Below are positions 38,001 through 50,100 of a stretch of 64,000 nucleotides of DNA, piece by piece (the first letter of the stretch is position 1; each line of letters starts with the position of its first letter). Origin of the DNA: Blastomussa wellsi. Lineage: Eukaryota > Cnidaria > Anthozoa > Scleractinia > Plerogyridae. A program made the translations under genes and the position numbers. The stretch covers positions 2,400,269-2,464,268 of the forward strand of contig OX393573.1 in the NCBI GenBank assembly GCA_947652115.1, in the 5' to 3' direction. The notes beneath the pieces were generated by a model, which did no database searches, was not told the origin of the DNA, and saw only the letters and a list, made by a program, of their open reading frames with translations.

Positions 38001-41000
38001 ACCATCTTCCTTGTCGCTTTTGTTTTCATTTTTCCGGGCACTGAGAACAGTTTCAGTAAACAGACATTTGCCATCTTCAAAACTCCAAAACCTCAGCTGA
38101 CCTGCAAGTATCAGTAAAAGTCTGCATCACACCACAGTGTCCCAAAAGACAAGGAATATTTCCTCTATCTCCTGGACATGGTAGGGTTAACACCTGCATT
38201 AAATGTTTCTGGGACTCATTTATACACCCATGCGATGAGAGGAATTTTGAAAGTAAGGTGTCTTGCCCAAAAACATGACATAACAAAATTATTCAAACCC
38301 GGCCAGGACTTGAACCACAGGCCTGTAACTCCCATTCACAGTACATGTAGGAGTCATCCGCCTCCTTTGACTGAATCCCTAGGGCTGGAACAGACTCATG
38401 TACATTTAGTTGCCTACATGTACAAGTCTGTCATGCAAATGTAGCACTTTAGTACAACAATCAAGTGGCAATGGAAGAAACAAATTTAATCCCAAATCAA
38501 GGTTTAATTACACTCCTGGGCATAGTCTATTTAATAACTAAAATTAGTAGAAACTCAGCTGTGTTCTATTGGAAATCAGTGAATATGATTGGTTAACGAC
38601 ATTCTATATTTGTTAATTATTGATTGTATTTACTCTTTTAATTTTTTATATTTTTATTGTTTAGCTAGTCTTCGATGTAATCTAGTGTTCTTTTGAGGAC
38701 CCTTCTGTAAACCACTTCGTGACGTTGGCATCCTCATTAAAGATTACTACTACTACTTCTCCCACTATTTCTATTCGCCGATAGAAAACTATCGCGCTCG
38801 CGCATTGCTCTTTGAATGCAAGATTTTTCTTTATTTTTGGCTCAAAAAATACTTAAAAATTGTAGCTTTTGGAATGTAACCCTTTAGAGTTTCTACTAAA
38901 ACAATTAGACTACTTGCTCTTGTTTTCTTTCTCGCTCATAGAAAACTCGGGCTCATAGTCTAATTATTAAATAGTTGTCAGCATTTGTCCCTAACTGTAC
39001 CTTTGCTTCCAGCAGTCATGAAGTATTCTTTTTCTTTGTCCTCACATCCTGGACAGTTTGTACCTTGAGGCAGAGTAACTACTGATTCTACACCCTGTTG
39101 AATTGTTAATCATTCTCCTCACCGCTGACTATGCAAATCCTTATAATTACTTCTGAGAATTTGGTGGCTTATCAAGAAATAATGCTCCGCACTGAGTACT
39201 GTGGCTAAGGGTGTCCGACCTATATTAATTTTCTAATTGATAACCAGTGTTTTGTACTTGGCACACAATGCATTGATGTTTTAAGTTGAGTTTAGTAGCT
39301 AATTGATCACTCTGACTTATAAATAGAAGGTGTAACCAAAATATTGGCTGGCTAATTTATAAAATTAACGTACTTTGTAAACAGGCTGAGGTTCTAACAA
39401 AACTAAGGAACTAGAACGAAACAAATGATGAAATTAAAAAAAAATGATTAATTATAATAATATGATAAGTATCTTGCCAAGAAAGAAGGATTATGGATTT
39501 TCAGCCTCTGTTTCTTGCTGCCAAAAGAAGGAAAAATCCAATGGATACAATGTACAATTTACCTCAAAAGCAGGAATTGTCTTCAGTAATCTTTTGTTGG
39601 AAAGATCCCATAAATTCAGAACATTGTCTCTACTTGAGCTACAAAAGTAAAGAATGATTCAATTTAATTTGAGCAACCATTAGAGTTTCACTGTAAATAC
39701 AATGTAAACAATACAATGTCACTGACAATCATCTGTCATACTTGTCTTATAAGTTAAAATCAGAGGTACTAACTAAAGGTTAATTATTATTGCAGCAGCT
39801 AATTACATGTAGGTCAACAACATTGATATAATTATGAAAAAGTATTATTAATGATAAAATATTGCATCTTTAAATAAAAATAAATTTTAACAATAATGTT
39901 TGAAAGGACTGGTATTTTCTGGAACTCCATGTGAAGAGGAAAAAAACATTTAATTATTTTAAGTCAATAAAGAATAAAATGTTTAAACTAATTTTTTAAA
40001 TTCTTTAAAATAAATGCATTTTATGTGTTGGTCAGGAATGGTTGGAATTATTGATTGAAATGTAAAACAGTTTACCCAAGGGATAAACCGGCAACAAAGG
40101 TTTCAAGAAACCCTGTGGTACAATGACCAGTTGCCCGGAATCATGATGTCTGAAACCTCCATGGAAACTTGTAATAAATTATTGGTTAAAACAAAACAAA
40201 GAATGAACTGTTTGATAAAATATCAGGCAAAAGGGATTTTTTTAATTGTATCACTTGAATGAGCAAAGTACAACCAATAATGATGGTTTAAATTTATATT
40301 ACATGTACACGGGAACATGAAGAAGTGTCAACTAAACTGCACTGTACCTGATCATTGATGTTCCTGAACAAGAAAATGCAAGAGATGTAATGACGCTGTA
40401 ATGGCTCTCAAGAACAGCTACACACCTATATGTACCAAGATGATGATTAATAATTTAAAAATTAACTGCATTTTGTACATCAATTCGATATGAAAGACAC
40501 TTCTGTCAGTTATCAATTTTTACCGATCTACACAGAATTTTTGGATTTAATTTCAGTTTTGACTGATTTTGTTTCACATGTTCTTGTTAATGTAAAATTA
40601 ATGTAAAATTATCTCAAAGATCTTTGAACAACTGAACCAGTTGACAAATTTTCAATTTAATATTTATTTAATAACAATTAATAACAATGATTCAAGCACA
40701 TCAAGCACAACAAAAATGATTAGTTCCAAGTACTTATTTTACAATGCCCTTTGGCTAATTATAAATATCTTAGTGATTACTCAATATGTACATAGACCCC
40801 CTTGTTTAAGTGTAAAGCATTACTGACAACACATTAAAATTTACTACTGAAATTCATTGATTATTAATTACACTAATTAAATTATTATAAACAAAATTAA
40901 ATATAATTATTGCCACCTGCTTTTCATTAGATCCCACATTCTTATCTTGCAGTCATCAGATGCAGAGAAAAGTTGAAGGACTTGAGCATTGGGATGAAAG

Positions 41001-43283
41001 GCAACCAAACTGAAATAAAAATAATATTAATCAATTTTAATTATTCAAGTATCAAATTTTTCTTGCTGAACACAGACACTACTAATTGAGGAGATTAAAT
41101 CACATCAACTAGAATCAAATCAAATCAAATGTTGGTTTTTGGGGAGAGGAGAAAACCTCCAGAGCAGAGAAGAGAACCAACAAACTACTTTTGACGGTGA
41201 GTCCGGGAATCAACTGAAGCCAGGACCACATTGGTGGAAGGCGAGCACTCTTTCTGTATTTGAGGCTATGAATCAAATCATAAAATTGGCCTAAAGAAAA
41301 TATTGCTTAACCAATGAGAGAACAAAATAATGCCACTGTGCACAACAAACACAAAATAGCCAAAAGGCAATTTGTACAAATGTAAGTACGACAAATTTTA
41401 GGTATAGTCAAGGTTTTGCCTCGAAATGAAAAATAAGTGAAATTCATTTTTTCAATAATTGATCTTTATTGTCCATGTTTTTCCACACTTAAAAATTAGT
41501 TTGCAAATTTCCAGATGTTCGCAAATTCAAGACTCTACACAAATTAAACCCTGTTCTGATCTTAACAATTTTATTAGTAACTTCGTTCGAGCTTCAAGGA
41601 CATCAATTATTTTTATTACCAACTCACCTTACCACACCTTGTGATCCTTTAAAGTTATGGGTGTAATATTGTTTAATAATATCCCAAACTTTTATTGTAC
41701 TGTCACTTGAACCTAAAGGAATGGAAATAAATAATTTGAAAACAAATCATTTACTAATTAAAAATGAAATACAATTCGGGAAGTTCTAAACTTGGATATT
41801 ATGATACAAAAATCCACCGTATTGCACATACATTATACACAAGTGTATAGGATTGTCTGAAGTTTTATGGTCAGTTGACAGCTGTCAAAATAAGGTATCC
41901 ACTGACCAACATCACATGACCATGTTGCGGGCTCAAGTTAGGGGCTCACTAAGGTCATGTGTTTTTTGGAAGTTGACTGCTGACCAGGTAATGGTTTTCT
42001 ATTGCATCACAGGCTCAGGTCTGATTTTTGGGAGGGATTTTGTAGTTTTTCATGGACATCCTCAGCAAAATTTATGTGATTGGAGTTGACAATAACTTCT
42101 GATTTTTTGGCAACAAAATCTTTCTGGGGGAGTTGCGTAGTACGCCTAGTATTTTCATTTAGATCTCTTTTTTTTTCAAATTATTAAGAACCAGCAAAAA
42201 AATATGCAGCTCCGCTTTTAGGCTTGGTTAAATCTATAATACATTATTAATACCTGTTGCCAATAGGGTGGATGTTGAGTCAAACACCATGGAAACAATC
42301 GGAGCCCTATGGACGGCCTACAAGAAAAGAAATAAACATCCAAACAAACTTCACTAAAGGTTTTTTCGTTTCACATTGGTTATGATCTGGCAATTCCGTC
42401 AGTCACACATTCGTAAGTTTCAAGTGCAAAAGCCAAAAAATTATCTTTGTTTGGTAAATTTTTGGTGAAACAAGTCCACATTTTCCCAAGGAGGCACAGT
42501 GAGGTCCCTTATGTGCTTGACACTGAATCAAGCAGCTTACATACAGTCAATGGCTGGGACAATGCGTTGCGTAGGCAAAACACTTTACTCTGGGTCATAC
42601 TGCTTCTGAGTCTTCACCCAGATGCAAAAATGGGAACCGGCAAAACAAATTTATGCTAACCCCAGGTAATTAACTCAGTAATGGACTAGCATCCCATCAA
42701 GGCGGTAGAAGAAATGCTGTCTCCTACTCGCTTTATGCTATAGAAACCGGGACAAGCTCCTGCCTGATGGGCCACTAGGCTGGCACACAGAGTTAATTAC
42801 ACATAATTCTTTGCAGCGAACTACAACTTGGGTCAGTAATGGTCTATAATTCCAACTCATTACTGAATAATAATCTATAAGAATGTGGATCACATGTGTT
42901 CAATTTGGCTATTAACAATATTAAGAAGTTACTATTTTAAATTTGTTTCACAATACACAGTTGTGAATTACATGACTGTAAATTACATACTTTCCATGTT
43001 CTAATCTGCTGTGCAGTCTTCCAGTCCCATTGCCTTAATAGCAAACTTTTGCTCGCAGTCACACAAAACTGGAAAAAATATACCGGTATAATATTATTTT
43101 CACACCCTGTCTATTGTATAACAAAGGTCCTACATAATAGTAGATAAATCATTGTTTCTGGGAAACCCCTGACCCACCCAACCCCTAATTAGCCCATGTT
43201 TTTGCACAGCTCACAGGTCACTGAGAAACATGGGTGGGGTGGGTGGGGTTTTTCTCAGTAACGATGATTGATCCTTCTCAAAC

Positions 43284-43320
<37 letters not shown>

Positions 43321-45713
43321 TAACAGTGACCGTGGTTTGGACATCGATCTTAACTAGCATAGTTTTTTACTATTTTATTTCTCCGTTTACTCCTTAGTTT
43401 TTGTTTCGATTGAGAAGATAAATCAAACACTCAAGACAGTGTTTCATCGGCTATCCAAATACCTCAAAGTTCGTTAAAAATACTCTACTGTACGTCGTAT
43501 TTTCAACTCTTCTCGGTGTTTGGATACCCCGATGAAACACTATCTCTTGTGTTTGATATATTACATAAATACTTACTACCACTCAGAACATCTCTGTTGG
43601 CTTTATTTGCATAATCTGCTACAACAACAGTTAACAAATTTATTCAACATCTTTGATTAATTCTTTGCTTGTCTTCAACTATACCATATACATGTACCTT
43701 GTCATCAGGACTTGAAGCAAAGCAGCTTACAACATCACCTTCCTAAAACAATGAAAAAAAGAAATAAGAAAAAGTAAGTTCATTAGATTTCTGTAACTTA
43801 CAGCTAAATATACATGCACTCAATCTGGAAACAAATAAAAAATCTACTAATTTAAGGATCCTTCCGAGGTTAAAATCATGTTTCGCCAATTTTGGCTGGC
43901 CTTTTCCAGGACTTCTTGCAATTAATGAGAAGGAACTCAACATGGTGCACTTGTTTTTGGCCTCTGTAACTGCACCTTGGGCAGATCGGGAAATTAAACT
44001 AAAGCAAAATAAAGGTAAAATTGGTTAGGCAATTAAGATTTACTGATAAAATAATAATTCTAATGCTACATAAGTATAAGTAGGCACCGGAAAACTGACC
44101 GGTACTACAAGAAATGGTTACATGACTTGTGTTGCACGAACCAGTACCTTTTGGTATTGGACACTTTTATACTTCTTTTGGACAGAATTTTATCAAAGAT
44201 ATACACAATGCATAGAGTACTGTACCTCTTGCAGTGTCTGAACTACTTTGCCTGTCTCAACATGGACGACTTGAATCTTGTCATTACAGGTACAAAATAA
44301 GTGATCTTCATCAGATGAAAACTGGAGACAACAAAACAACACAGTGTAAACACAAGTTGTTGCCAACATTAAAACTGAAAAAAATCAATTTAAATTATTA
44401 GGCCTTTCCATAACATGTATTCCTCTGGGATGATACAGGTAAGCGACCAGCATGTGATGCATAAGAGCCTGGTTTTCACTAAGCAACGAAGTTGGTGTGA
44501 GAGTCACAAACATAATGATCTTATCACATCAAATCAACAGGATTGTAAGCAGATCTAGAGTTCTGATTCTGCTTATGACTTCACTTACAATCTAGTGAAA
44601 CTAGATTGCTAGAGTCACAAGCAAAAAAGGAAGAACTTGCAGTCCCTGAAACTAGCACTGTGATAGGCATATTCCTCCACTTCCAACTCTGACAATCCAG
44701 ATCACTAGATTGTAAGCAACTGAGTCAAGAGTGGAATTGGAAGAAAATGAAAATGTTCCAATTTTTCCAACTCCAATCCTGTTACAGTGCTTAAGTAAGA
44801 CTCCACTTTGATGTTCACTAGGTCGTACACTGTAAGTGATTAGTAAAATATTTTCACTCAAGGTGGGCGATTATTCAAGGGGCAAGGGTGTTATTGGCAA
44901 ACAGGAAAGACATGCAGGGGCAGATCCAAGATTTTTCTTAGGAGGGGGTGCACCACTAGGAATGACAACTGATGCATAATTTAAGCAGAACACTAGTTAT
45001 ATCAGAAAGCCACAGGTCATCCCAGGGAGGGGTGCGTACCCCCTGCACCCTCTCCCTAGTTCAGCCCCTGACATGCACGGCAGACACATTTGTTGAGTGA
45101 AAACTCTGACCCATCCTTGGGTTTATGTCAGTGTAAAAACCTGACTTTTTCCTTTGTTTTTGAGCTATTGTTTTCCTGTTCTATATTGCTTGGAGGTTCT
45201 TTGTTGTCTTCAGTTGTTCATTCTTTCTTTTACGTCACTGGTGAGTTTCACATGTTTTTAACTGAGGATGAGCCCCATCCTTATCGGTGCAAGAACCTGT
45301 GAACTCACCTGCAGTGACGTAAAACAAAGTACGCCCAAAACGACAAAGAACCATTGAGACAGTCCTGAAGAGTCACACAAGTTTCAAAACCAAGCGGCGC
45401 ATGAAGTCCTCTGTTTATAATACTGGCAGTTCTGTATTAAAATCTACCTGCACTTTTCCTCCGGTGTAGAATGCATCAATTTTTGAAGAAACTTCATAGC
45501 TATCAGAAAAAGGCAATAATTTTGGATCGTTATTTTTTGTGCAGTCATGATAAAAGCAAGCTTGACTAAATAGTTTCGTGAACACGTGCATTGAATCACT
45601 GAATCGGCATCTCCATTTTAAGCTTTTAAGCGAGATCCGAAACTTATTTGACGTCATTAAACTTACTTTGATTTAAGAAGAACACCAGGACCAGATTTTC
45701 GCAACTGAGCCAT
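29070..45713 (-). CDS. TBL3: TBL3 / UTP13, WD40 protein of the small-subunit processome
   Basis: Twenty-nine exons (5' to 3') join in frame to 981 aa: 45713-45667, 45499-45448, 44321-44226, 43742-43698, 43068-42991, 42317-42254, 41712-41628, 41009-40917, 40425-40348, 39638-39563, 39094-39001, 38101-37887, 37183-36983, 36497-36394, 35982-35904, 35408-35358, 34905-34834, 34215-33986, 33865-33787, 33188-33111, 32951-32893, 32348-32245, 32025-31954, 31845-31780, 31436-31344, 30994-30960, 30734-30667, 30522-30120 and 29198-29070. WD40 repeats fill residues of about 20-640 (for example LLATGSSDSTIKVWDI, NDKLLATGSQDKTAK, GHTDI). The Utp13 C-terminal domain spans about 650-805 (QQELSNLIANKKYLEAIDLA, VVEWNTNS). 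A further 176-residue tail, acidic then Lys/Arg-rich, makes it longer than human TBL3 (808 aa). The family member is a UTP-B subunit in the nucleolus, needed for 18S pre-rRNA processing. RPL7 lies upstream on the same strand. Confidence 0.95.
31595..31713 (+). repeat. Internally repeated CCGCTTAATAGAGGT sequence
   Basis: GGCCGCTTAATAGAGGTAA and GCCGCTTAATAGAGGTCAC recur about 75 bases apart with shared GGGACTTT(G/A)(A/G)AAAG(T/C)GGCCG stretches between. The segment separates two inverted fragments of the 103-base repeat and lies in a TBL3 intron. Confidence 0.55.
35558..35670 (+). repeat. Interspersed repeat family C, copy 1
   Basis: It contains GGACCAACAATCCAAAATTTACACCCCT. The reverse complement of the same segment, with matching flanks, occurs at 63235-63315. 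It lies in a TBL3 intron. The class is unknown. Confidence 0.55.
36085..36293. mobile_element. Short inverted-repeat element in a TBL3 intron
   Basis: CTAGGGCATAGGCATATG at 36085 is matched by its near-complement ending at 36293. It is 209 bases with no coding capacity, and is probably a MITE. Confidence 0.8.
36541..36790 (+). repeat. tRNA-derived SINE
   Basis: The head GTGGCCTAATGGTTAG is a tRNA A-box match. It is followed by a B-box-like region and the body motifs TTGGGCAAGATATTTAACTC, CAAATGGGTACC and GGACTAGCAACCCA, which are common to invertebrate SINEs. It lies in a TBL3 intron. Confidence 0.8.
38170..38360 (-). repeat. tRNA-derived SINE, reverse orientation
   Basis: Read on the minus strand it has a B-box GGTTCAAGTCC followed by the body motif TTTGGGCAAGACACC, as in the 36541 SINE. 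It lies in a TBL3 intron. Confidence 0.7.
38544..38970 (-). repeat. Interspersed repeat family A, copy 2, with nested insertion
   Basis: It is the reverse complement of the family at 1900-2200. The match is interrupted by about 165 bases (38592-38755) whose end carries an ATTACTACTACTAC tail, as in the 3' end of a short retroelement. Confidence 0.7.
41099..41265 (-). repeat. SINE-like repeat, reverse orientation
   Basis: The minus strand reads from a tRNA-like segment (CACCAATGTGGTCCTGGCTT) through GTTGGTTCTCT to CCAAAAACCAACATTTGATT and an ATTTG-repeat tail. It lies in a TBL3 intron. Confidence 0.6.
42530..42790 (+). repeat. SINE body fragment
   Basis: It shares GGCAAAACACTTTACTC, ATGGGAACCGGCAAA and GGACTAGCATCCCATCAAGG with the SINE family at 36541, and has lost a clear tRNA head. 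It lies in a TBL3 intron. Confidence 0.7.
43147..43268. mobile_element. Short palindromic element
   Basis: The C-rich left arm (ATCATTGTTTCTGGGAAACC and following CCACCCAACCCC) is complementary to the G-rich right arm ending at 43268. It is about 120 bases, in a TBL3 intron. Confidence 0.6.
43329..43566. mobile_element. Fold-back element family D, copy 1
   Basis: It contains ATTTCTCCGTTTACTCCTTAG and inverted arms (TCAAACACTCAAGACAGTGT with a complement ending GTGTTTGATATATTA). A second copy lies at 60976-61221. It is in a TBL3 intron. Confidence 0.75.
44917..45069. mobile_element. hAT-like MITE with exact 8-base target-site duplication
   Basis: The 153-base element is flanked on both sides by GACATGCA (44909-44916 and 45070-45077). 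Its ends are GGGGCAGATCC and a near-complement CAGCCCCT. The 8-base duplication points to the hAT superfamily. It lies in the second TBL3 intron. Confidence 0.75.
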
Positions 45714-46844
45714 TATTTATGGCGCTGGCAATCTAACATAACACACCACATGTACAACAATTCTCTCGCTCTCTTCGTCTCCGTCCGCCATGTTCCCTTC
45801 CTTACCGCTGACCAGCCAATTATTCTTTTATAGGCCTTTCCGACGGCCTTTTCACGGAGGGGCTGGTGCCGAGTTCCAAAAAAAGGCCCAAGTGAAGTGT
45901 CGGGTGTACGGTCGAGTTTGATCAAGAAATAATTTCTCCTTTCAATATTTCACACTGTCAAAATAAGCAGCAGATGAGAATTCAATTTTTATTAGAAAAT
46001 CATTGACCAGGTTAAGTAAAGTACGCGAAGTAATAGACTTGCCTACAAGTCGAGCTCTGAGAGCATAAGCGAGTGTGAGCTCTTCTACCAAACCGGAAAT
46101 GAGAAGCGAACGACTTTGAGAAAGTCCAGCCAAGAAAGTAAACCCCTTTATATTCCTGTATCTCAGGACATTATACGTAGCTTTACATGAAGAATATACC
46201 GCGCTGGCTACTCAAATTCCATCAGCTTCCTTTTGCACTTGCTGTTGACCTCCAACACTTTTGGGATCCTTCCTATCATGACAATTTGATACCATACCCA
46301 ATTTTTTTAACTGCAATTCTCAAGCAAATTTCAGCCTATGGCCAAGATTCATTGTGGGCCAATCACTTATTCACTATCCAGTGGGCAACAGTTTTTGTGA
46401 ACACTCACATACCAGATATACCAATTTATCTAATGGATGGCATTATCCATTCTTTGAACAACTGGGCCGGATGTTAAAAATACTTATCGCTTGACCATGA
46501 CCTGTCATATACTGCTTAATCATTGGTTGCACATTAGCCGAGATCATAAAATCAATAGTTATCAATAGTGGTCACTGCAAAAGAACTCTGAAGGTAGACA
46601 TTTACATCCCCTGTACACTTCACCTTTTCTGACTTGATGCCTCCACATGTACATACACATGTACGTTGGTAACTTGTTAAAATTACCTCTAAGGCCAAAT
46701 ACACAGAAGTGAAACAGCACACACTGATATCAAGGTTAGGTAACCAGATTTGCCAGATAAAATTTTTCCCAACTTTACAGAAAGCCCCCAGCTTCGAGAG
46801 ATATTAACTTAGCTGGGGAGATTTTGTTGCCTTGATTACTGTAG

Positions 46845-47102
46845 TGACCCACAAACCTGGAGCTTATCCCAATTCCCACAGCTACAAGCATTTCTACTCC
46901 CTTCTGGATGGGATGCTAGTTCATTGCAGTGTTACCCTCTACCATAAATTCACTGTTTGTACACCTGCATGGAGGGCACTATGACAGTACTGGTATGTCT
47001 TCCCTAAGAACACAACACAGAGTTCCAGCTAGAGCTCAAATCGAGACCACTTGGTCCAGCATCTAAAACACTAACCACTGTGTATGGTGGCCCAGGGTGC
47101 TT
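46845..47102 (-). repeat. tRNA-derived SINE, reverse orientation
   Basis: The minus strand shows a tRNA-like head (GGCCACCATACACAGTGGTTAG), a degenerate B-box, and the body motif TGAACTAGCATCCCATCCAG, as in the other SINEs here. Confidence 0.7.
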
Positions 47103-47181
47103 GCATAGCAAGGTTCAAATGAACTAATGACATTTTTCACCAACAAGAGTGAAGGAAAAAAACCGTGTCACTTTAATGAAT

Positions 47182-47187
47182 TTTATT
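47182..47187 (-). terminator. RPL7 polyadenylation signal
   Basis: AATAAA on the minus strand lies 13 bases after the RPL7 stop codon. This implies a very short 3' untranslated region, as is usual for ribosomal-protein mRNAs. Confidence 0.7.
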
Positions 47188-47199
47188 CTATACATGGCT

Positions 47200-50100
47200 T
47201 TAGTTCATTTTGCGAATAAGCTGGTTGATCTTGTCTTCGCGGTTTCCATGGTCACCTCCCTCAACAAAGTGTGTGGTCATCTTGCGGAAGCCACCCTTTG
47301 GAGAGCTAAGCTTCATTGGCCACAAGAAGTTGTTAGCAGCCTTGAAATGCTCGCCAACAGTGTAGATCTCATGGATAAGATCCTCTATGCAGATGATACC
47401 ACACTTGCCCAGCTGTTGCTCGATGATGGAGTTGTCTGTGATGGGGATGCGCTGTCTGTTGACCTTACCATGACCACGCTTGTAGATTAACTCCCGCACA
47501 CTCTTCAGATTTGGGTATCTAAACAAAACCAGTCACTTTCTTTCAGGGTACTTAATTGCATACAATGTCATGTACATTAAGACACTAGATTCTACATGCA
47601 CTCCGATAGGCCCTTTGCATAAATGGTGCCTACATTGGAATAACAGTACTTGTACATCCTAAGCCTTACATTCATGTAAAAAATTAAATCCCTTGTCTAG
47701 AAACATAAGTACAAGGCTAAGGATGAACAAAGAATTGTTATTCAAATTTAGGCCACTTATGCAAAGGGTCCAAGCATAGGCTCCATCAATAGAGAGATTA
47801 AGCATGACGTTTTTACGGCAAATGGCAAACGCGAGCTTGTGTTTCATTTCATTTTGTTACCTTTTAATCTCATTTTTAAGTACATCTCTCAGAAAAATAA
47901 CAAAAATTTACTCATTCACAACAAACACAAACTGGCTTATTTTCACAAACATACGCCTAACTGCAAACCGCAGAAGTTGAATTTTTGCCGTTCGCGGGAA
48001 AAACGAACGTCATGCTTAATCTCTCTATTAATTAAATTTAGCACACAGATATCAATACAATTCAATAGTAAAGAAATTACAAGGTAATATGCATGATAAG
48101 AATTTGATGACAAAGCACAAATGTTCATTGCATGGTTTATCCCCCCAGTAACAGCCACAGAGTGACTCTGGGAAGCACAAGGAATATGCAAAGTACTGCA
48201 CCAAACCAGCACTCACATAGTGAAATCCTGGGGGCAGTTTTGATCTCCAACGACATGGCAAGGAACACACATCAGGGTGGTTGTGTCTCGAGGACACTCA
48301 GCTCCTAAAGGCCATAAGACAGAGCCAGTGGGGGCCAACCCACTGGGTGTCACATTGGACTGGTAGGGTACAAATCAGCTTAGCTTGGTACTGGACAGCT
48401 GTTCTTAAAGGAGCACTGTCACAGGGGTTTTGCTATTTTCAGCTTCACTCATTGCCAAAATCAATACCTGGTACCTTCACTCGTGCTCAAATGCTCATGA
48501 TGGACTAACAGGAAGATATTAAACGAAACATGGCTCAGAGGGCAAACCACAATGAATTTCTGGCAATATTTTCATGAAATGGCTATAGAATTCGAAAATT
48601 TTAATCCACTTCATCCTTGCCATCCTAAGTGATAGGCGAAAATAAACAGTTTCAGTGTAGTGATATACATGTAGTTCTAGGTAACTAGAGTACACCATTA
48701 TTTTTGGGTTTCCATTTATGCAGGAACATATTTCAGCATTTGAAAAAGACGTCAAAATACAGCAACAGTGCCCATTAATGAAACAAATTTTACAAGATTC
48801 CAAATGAAATAACGGGCATGTGTAAAAAAGTTCTACTAACCCATATGCAACATAAGGCTGCACTATTCGCAACATGTTGATGGTGGCCTTATTCAGCTTA
48901 ATGAACACACCATTGTGGATCTGCAGTAAGCGAAACAATTGAAGAATCTTCCGCACCTTTGGGCTCACACCATTGATACTAAAGCAAAGAAAGAAATACA
49001 ACTTAACATCACAGACTACTTCAGTAAAAGCATGTATTTGTAGTCATTAATTAACAAAATAAAACAACTGGTAAGATTGTTCATTGCATGGTTTATCCCC
49101 CCAGTAATGGCCACAGAGTGACTCTGGGAAGCACAAGGAATATGCAAAGCACTGCACCAAACCAGTACTCACACAGTGAAATACTGAGGACAGTTTTTAT
49201 CTCCAACGACATGACAAGGAACAGACATCATGAGTGATATGCCTCAAGGACATTCAGCTCCTGAAAGTCATTAGACAGAGCCAGTGAGGGCCAACCCACT
49301 GGGTGTCACGTTGGATCAAACAAACATAATCATAGCCGTCAGAGTACCGCACTTCGTCTGACCATTGCAGTACTACACATGAATCAAATTATACTTTTCA
49401 CAATAATTTACATGCATGTACAAAAGCAAAGAAAATAGATTAGGAATCAGTCTACTGAATGATTTTATAAAAAATCTTGATTCAAGGAATTATTACTCAT
49501 ATGAGACAAGCATGGACAAAGAAATTTTACATGTACAGGACTCAATGGCCTTGATCACCACAAGTCTTCAACTCAACAGATAGAACAACTGACTGGTTTT
49601 TGGGATATCCACGTATTTAATTCTGATGTTGGACTCTGAATCTTTTATTTATCCCAATACCATGTGCATGAAATGAACAAGGTGTCTTCCTCGTGCCACT
49701 TCCAAGCTTAACATTTACCATATTTCTATGACTAATCTATTAAAAATCCATACCCTCTAATGCGAATGACAAAAGCAAGCTTGGCTTCAGCAGGGACAAA
49801 AGTTAGCGTGTTTCCGTGCCATACGCTTCATTCTGATCTTGCCTTTACCATATTTCTATGACTAATCTATTAAAAATCCATACCCTCTGATACGAATGAC
49901 AAAAGCAAGCTTGGCTTCAGCAGGAACATAAAAGTTAGCGTGTTTCCGTGCCATACGCTTCATTCTGATCTCGTCTTTCTCCTGCTGGCGATATTCCATC
50001 ACATATTTTTCTGCCCTTTTAAAGATCTCCTTTCGCTTGTCTCTTCGCACCTTAAATCAGAGATAAAGCAACATTTCACTTCGCAAACTGCAGTAACAAG

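Larger units (their letters stand above)
45714..47199. other. Spacer between RPL7 and TBL3 (both minus strand)
   Basis: This region should hold the RPL7 3' end (a polyadenylation signal at 47182-47187) and the TBL3 promoter. A reverse-oriented SINE lies at 46845-47102. A 96-codon open frame at 46187-46477 has no recognisable domain. Confidence 0.55.

Noticed and set aside
43573..43617. Possible extra TBL3 exon (ADYANKANRDVLSG)
   Set aside because: The flanking exons join in frame as SPDDK-FCVTAS, matching the family; inserting this piece would break a WD40 blade.
46187..46477. 96-codon plus-strand ORF in the RPL7-TBL3 spacer
   Set aside because: No recognised domain, no clear splice partner, and it lies in non-coding spacer next to a SINE; length is compatible with chance.
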